Of a stretch of DNA of 64,000 bases, positions 59,040 to 64,000 are shown in pieces (within the stretch, counting starts at the first letter, position 1; every line of letters begins with the position of its first letter). Source of the stretch: Maricaulis sp. (GTDB lineage: Bacteria > Pseudomonadota > Alphaproteobacteria > Caulobacterales > Maricaulaceae). The position numbers and the translations under genes are program-made. The DNA is taken from positions 255,019 to 319,018 of the forward strand of contig NZMJ01000046.1 in the NCBI GenBank assembly GCA_002692855.1, read 5' to 3'. The notes beneath the pieces are model-generated. The model was not told where the DNA came from. It saw only the letters and a program-made list of their open reading frames with translations, and ran no database searches.

Positions 59040-59444
59040 TCAGACCGCCAGCATGAAACGCACGACCGGAGCAGCGAAGATCGCCGCGACCGTCACCTCA
59101 ATCCCGATGGATATGTAGGTGTGCCGGACCCGCACGCCCTTGTCCGCGTCCAGCAGCACCGACACGATCCGCCCGAGCGCCGCGCCGCCCCATCCTGCCG
59201 ACAGAACCGCCGCGGCACCGACCGCGCCAAACCCGGTCACGGCCGCAGCAATATAGGCGATATGCAGCATCAGCATCATCCCGCCGAGCGTCGCCCGGAA
59301 CTCCGCATAACCACCCGGACGCGCGGGATCAGCCTTGAGCCGGGTCAGATCCGAGCCGAATTCCGGCTTGATCAGGGCATAAAGACCCAGACCGGACCCG
59401 AACACGGCTGCGATGATCGCAGCGATTTCAAAGACACTCATCAC
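59040..59444 (-). CDS. DUF4345-like membrane protein
   Basis: LYALIKPEFGSDLTRLKADPARPGGYAEFRATLGGMMLMLHIAYIAA. Confidence 0.7.
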   Translation of the reverse strand: MMSVFEIAAIIAAVFGSGLGLYALIKPEFGSDLTRLKADPARPGGYAEFRATLGGMMLMLHIAYIAAAVTGFGAVGAAAVLSAGWGGAALGRIVSVLLDADKGVRVRHTYISIGIEVTVAAIFAAPVVRFMLAV

Positions 59445-59464
59445 GCCCCTCCCCCGGAGCCATT

Positions 59465-60682
<1,218 letters not shown>

Positions 60683-60781
60683 GTCTCATCCCCTTGGCTT
60701 CGGACCTGTCTTCCAACCGGCCGTATGGTCATTCCGTCCCGGCGACTATAAACCTCCTGACGAAAAAGGGAGGGGATTCGC

Positions 60782-61519
60782 ATGGCGTGGCTGATCATTC
60801 TTGCAGCAGCCCTGATCACCTCCTTCATTTCCGGAATATTCGGTATGGCAGGCGGGCTCATCTTCATGGGCGTCCTGGCCGTGCTGTTGCCCGTCTCCGC
60901 TGCAATGGTGGTCCACGGATCGGTGCAGGCCGTCTCGAACGGCTGGCGCGCCCTTTTGTGGTACCGGTGGATCAACTGGAGGATTCTGGGGCTTTACCTG
61001 ATCGGGTCCGCCGCCGCCGCAGCGGTGCTGTTCGCCTTCACCATCCAGCTTCCCAAACCCTGGCTCTTCATCGTGCTTGGCCTGGTGCCCGCCCTCCTGT
61101 GGTTGCCCCTGAGGGATCTGGCCCTGGATGCGCGCAAGACCTCGCATGCCGTTTTCTCGGGTGTGGGTGTCACGGGGCTGAACATCGTCGCAGGGGTTTC
61201 CGGCCCGTTGCTCGACGTCTTCTACGTGACCACCGACATGGACCGGCGCACCGTCGTCGCGACCAAGGCTGCCACCCAGGTGATCGCTCACGGATTCAAG
61301 ATCGCCTATTACATCGCACCGGCCGTGGCCGGAGGCGCGCTGTCCCAACCGCTGTGGATCGCCGCCGCAGTGCCTCTCGCGATGCTGGGCACCACGCTCG
61401 GCGCGCAGGTCCTGAAGCGAATGACCGACATCCAGTTCAGAAATGCTACGAAATGGATCGTGACGGTGATCGGCTTCTTCTACGTGATAAGGGGCATCTT
61501 CCTCCTGACCACGGGATAG
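60782..61519 (+). CDS. Sulfite exporter TauE/SafE family protein
   Basis: AALITSFISGIFGMAGGLIFMGVLAVLLPVSAAMVVHGSVQAVSNGWRALL. Confidence 0.9.
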   Translation: MAWLIILAAALITSFISGIFGMAGGLIFMGVLAVLLPVSAAMVVHGSVQAVSNGWRALLWYRWINWRILGLYLIGSAAAAAVLFAFTIQLPKPWLFIVLGLVPALLWLPLRDLALDARKTSHAVFSGVGVTGLNIVAGVSGPLLDVFYVTTDMDRRTVVATKAATQVIAHGFKIAYYIAPAVAGGALSQPLWIAAAVPLAMLGTTLGAQVLKRMTDIQFRNATKWIVTVIGFFYVIRGIFLLTTG

Positions 61520-61524
61520 CCACG

Positions 61525-62118
61525 ATGGACCTGCAGCCCCGCATTCTTGAAAACGCCTTTGTCCGCCTTGAACCGATGCAGGCGCATCACCGCGAGCAAT
61601 TGCGCCCCGTGGCGGACGACGAGGACATCTGGTCACTGATGACCCTACCGGGCTTCGGACCTCACTTCGACGCGTGGTTTGACATGATGCTGGAGGCCCA
61701 ATCGAGGGACCAGATCAGCCACGTCGTCCACCGCAAGAGCGATGGGAAGACCGTCGGGCATTCGTCGTATCTCGCCATCGTCCCCGCTCAGCAGCGAGTC
61801 GAGATCGGCTGGACCTTTTACGCTGCCGAGGCACGGCGCACGGCGGTCAATCCGGCCTGCAAACTGCTGCTGATCGGCAATGCGTTCAAAAGCGGGGCGC
61901 TGCGGGTCGAATTCAAGACCGGCGGCAGGAATCTGCGCTCGCAAGGCGCGATGACCAAGATGGGCTTCGTCCGGGAGGGCATTTGGCGCAGCCACCTCAA
62001 CACCTGGCGCGGCGAACGGCGCGATACCGTCTACTTCTCGGTCCTGCCCGAGGAATGGCCGTCGGTGAAATCAGGGCTGGAGGCCCGGCTTACGGCGTTT
62101 TCAGACGCCGCTGCCTGA
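61525..62118 (+). CDS. GNAT family N-acetyltransferase
   Basis: MDLQPRILENAFVRLEPMQAHHREQLRP...VEIGWTFYAAEARRTAVNPACKLLLIGNAFKSGALRVEFKTGGRNLRSQGAMTKMGFVREGIWR. Confidence 0.88.
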   Translation: MDLQPRILENAFVRLEPMQAHHREQLRPVADDEDIWSLMTLPGFGPHFDAWFDMMLEAQSRDQISHVVHRKSDGKTVGHSSYLAIVPAQQRVEIGWTFYAAEARRTAVNPACKLLLIGNAFKSGALRVEFKTGGRNLRSQGAMTKMGFVREGIWRSHLNTWRGERRDTVYFSVLPEEWPSVKSGLEARLTAFSDAAA

Positions 62119-62563
62119 AGAAATCCTTCAACAATGCCGAGGACTCTTCCCACAAGACCCCGTGCTCGACGGTGGGCCGCCAGTGGCAGGTGGGTTGCTC
62201 GAAATATTTCGGACCATGGATCACGGCCCCGCCCTTGGGGTCGGTCGCACCGAACACCACCCGGCCGATCCGTGCGTGACTGATCGCCCCGGCACACATC
62301 GCGCACGGCTCGAGCGTCACGAAGAGTTCAAGCCCGGTCAGCCGGTAGTTGCCGAGTTTTTTTGCGGCCATGCGCAGGGCACGGATCTCGGCGTGACCGC
62401 TCGGATCATGGGTAGAGATCGGTGCGTTTCCAGCCGCCGCGAGGATTTCATCGGTCGCCGGATCGACAATGACAGCACCAATCGGTGCCTCGCCCGCAGC
62501 GGCCGCACCTTGCGCCGCGTGCAGCGCTGCCCGCATAAACCCGGTATCGCGCGCCTCGTTCAT
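62090..62563 (-). CDS. tadA: tRNA-specific adenosine deaminase
   Basis: HAEIRALRMAAKKLGNYRLTGLELFVTLEPCAMCAGAISHARIGRVVFGATDPKGGAV. Confidence 0.94.
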   Translation of the reverse strand: MNEARDTGFMRAALHAAQGAAAAGEAPIGAVIVDPATDEILAAAGNAPISTHDPSGHAEIRALRMAAKKLGNYRLTGLELFVTLEPCAMCAGAISHARIGRVVFGATDPKGGAVIHGPKYFEQPTCHWRPTVEHGVLWEESSALLKDFFRQRRLKTP

Positions 62564-62601
62564 ATCCGGGCGGTACGGCGCGCCCGCGAAAGGGTCAAGT
62601 C

Positions 62602-63504
62602 TTGAACGATATGCCAGACGACGGAGAACGCATCGCCAAGGTGCTGGCGCGCGCCGGAATCGCGAGCCGCCGTGCGGTGGAATCGATGATCGAAGACGGC
62701 CGCGTCACGCTGAACGGCAAAACGCTGACCACGCCCGCCGTCAAGGTAACGTCCAAGGATCGCATCACGGTCGATGGAAAGGTCGTGGGCGAGGCCGAGC
62801 GCACCCGGCTATGGCGCTACCACAAGCCCGACGGCCTGGTCACGACACACAAGGACCCGCAAGGCCGGGAGACAGTGTTCGAGAAACTGCCCAAGGACAT
62901 GGGACGGGTGATCTCGGTCGGGCGACTCGATCTGACGTCCGAAGGTCTGCTTTTGCTGACCAATGATGGCGAACTGGCCCGCGCGCTCGAACTGCCCGCC
63001 ACCGGCTGGACCCGCCGCTATCGCGCCCGGGCCTTCGGCGATCTGACCGACGAGGGAATCGCCAAGCTGAAAAAGGGCATCACCGCCGAAGGCGTGAATT
63101 ACGGCCCCATCGATGTCGAGGTGGAGCGCAAGCAAGGCGGCAATATGTGGCTTCTGGTTTCCCTCAAGGAGGGCAAGAACCGAGAAGTCCGCAAGGCGCT
63201 GAACGCTGTCGGCCTGACGGTCAACCGGCTGATCCGGACCGCCTATGGTCCGTTCCAGCTTGGCAATCTGGACAAGGGCGAGGTCGGCTCGGTCGCCAAC
63301 CGTGTCCTTGTCGACCAGTGTGGGCACCTCCTGCCGAAGCTGAAGGAACAACTGACTGACGATGCCGGTGGCGGCACCGCGCACGCAAAAGCGGTCACAC
63401 GAAAGAAGCCGCCCATGGGCGACAAGCGCAAATCCGGCGGACGCCCTGCAGGCAACAAGCCGGGCGGCAAGCCCGCGGGCAAACCCGAAGGCCGCAAGCG
63501 GTGA
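62602..63504 (+). CDS. rluB: RsuA/RluB-type 23S rRNA pseudouridine synthase
   Basis: S4 domain IAKVLARAGIASRRAVESMIEDGRVTLNGK; GRLDLTSEGLLLLTNDGELARAL; KEGKNREVRKALNAVGLTVNRLIRTAYGPFQLGNL; TTG or nearby ATG (62611) start. Confidence 0.9.
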   Translation: MNDMPDDGERIAKVLARAGIASRRAVESMIEDGRVTLNGKTLTTPAVKVTSKDRITVDGKVVGEAERTRLWRYHKPDGLVTTHKDPQGRETVFEKLPKDMGRVISVGRLDLTSEGLLLLTNDGELARALELPATGWTRRYRARAFGDLTDEGIAKLKKGITAEGVNYGPIDVEVERKQGGNMWLLVSLKEGKNREVRKALNAVGLTVNRLIRTAYGPFQLGNLDKGEVGSVANRVLVDQCGHLLPKLKEQLTDDAGGGTAHAKAVTRKKPPMGDKRKSGGRPAGNKPGGKPAGKPEGRKR

Positions 63505-64000
63505 GGATCGTTGGTGGACAATTCAAGGGCCGGACCATTGCGGCCCCCAAGGGACCCGGCACACGCCCGACCTCGGACAAGGCGCGCGAATCCCTGTTCA
63601 ACATCATCGACCATGCCGACTGGGTACCCCCGCTTGAGGGTGCGCGGGTGATGGACATTTATGCGGGATCCGGTGCGCTCGGCCTCGAAGCCATCAGCCG
63701 CGGCGCCAGCTTCTGCCTGTTCGTCGAAACCAGCAGCGCCGCACGCGGCGCCATCCGCGACAACGCGGAACTGTTCCAGTTGTTCGGCAACACCCGCATC
63801 CACCGGCGGGACGCGACGTTTCTCGGAACCAAGCCGGCCGGCGTCGGCCCGCCCTTCGATTTCGCCTTCATGGACCCGCCCTATGGCTACGACCTTGGTC
63901 CCAAGACGCTGCGAACCTTGAAGGAGGGCGGCTGGCTCAAACCCGAGGCGCTCGTCATTCTCGAAGTCGGCTCGGATGAAGACCCGGACACGGCCGGCTG
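63501..64000 (+). CDS. rsmD: 16S rRNA (guanine(966)-N(2))-methyltransferase, N-terminal part, truncated by window edge
   Basis: GTG start at 63501: VRIVGGQFKGRTIAAPKGPGTRPTSDKARESLFNIIDHADW...MDIYAGSGALGLEAISRGAS...DFAFMDPPYG. Confidence 0.94.
   Translation, partial: MRIVGGQFKGRTIAAPKGPGTRPTSDKARESLFNIIDHADWVPPLEGARVMDIYAGSGALGLEAISRGASFCLFVETSSAARGAIRDNAELFQLFGNTRIHRRDATFLGTKPAGVGPPFDFAFMDPPYGYDLGPKTLRTLKEGGWLKPEALVILEVGSDEDPDTAG

Overview
The window is a GC-rich chromosomal segment from an alphaproteobacterium. Gene content suggests Caulobacterales/Maricaulales-like (inference). It is densely packed with mostly housekeeping genes, about 70 in all. Landmarks: the start of gcvT preceded by a tandem glycine riboswitch; argS; ispH; rnhA; an NfeD/SPFH operon; an aa3-type cytochrome c oxidase operon (ctaC-ctaD-ctaB-coxF-like-ctaG-ctaE-DUF983-surf1); two paralogous Cys-containing TPR proteins; tldD; a TonB-dependent receptor-like protein; a POT transporter; gshA; rsmE; an aldehyde dehydrogenase; ubiA; a tandem M16 peptidase pair; an aminotransferase/sulfotransferase pair; an ArsR-SRPBCC pair; ubiD; purD; xseA; a lipid A/LPS block (lpxL-like, lpxK, waaA, DUF374 LPLAT, ABC transporter, DUF4170, cysQ, pmbA); tadA; an rluB-like gene; and the start of rsmD. 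I saw no CRISPR array, prophage, transposase, rRNA or tRNA gene. No clear new multi-gene system is evident. The best second-look items are the riboswitch, a palindrome centred on an ArsR start codon, a 72-aa flagellar-rod-like miniprotein, a POT transporter with an extra periplasmic insert, the aminotransferase/sulfotransferase couple, the paired C-x16-C TPR proteins, and a cluster of small inverted repeats ahead of the TonB-dependent receptor. All family calls come from reading the translations. No database search was run.
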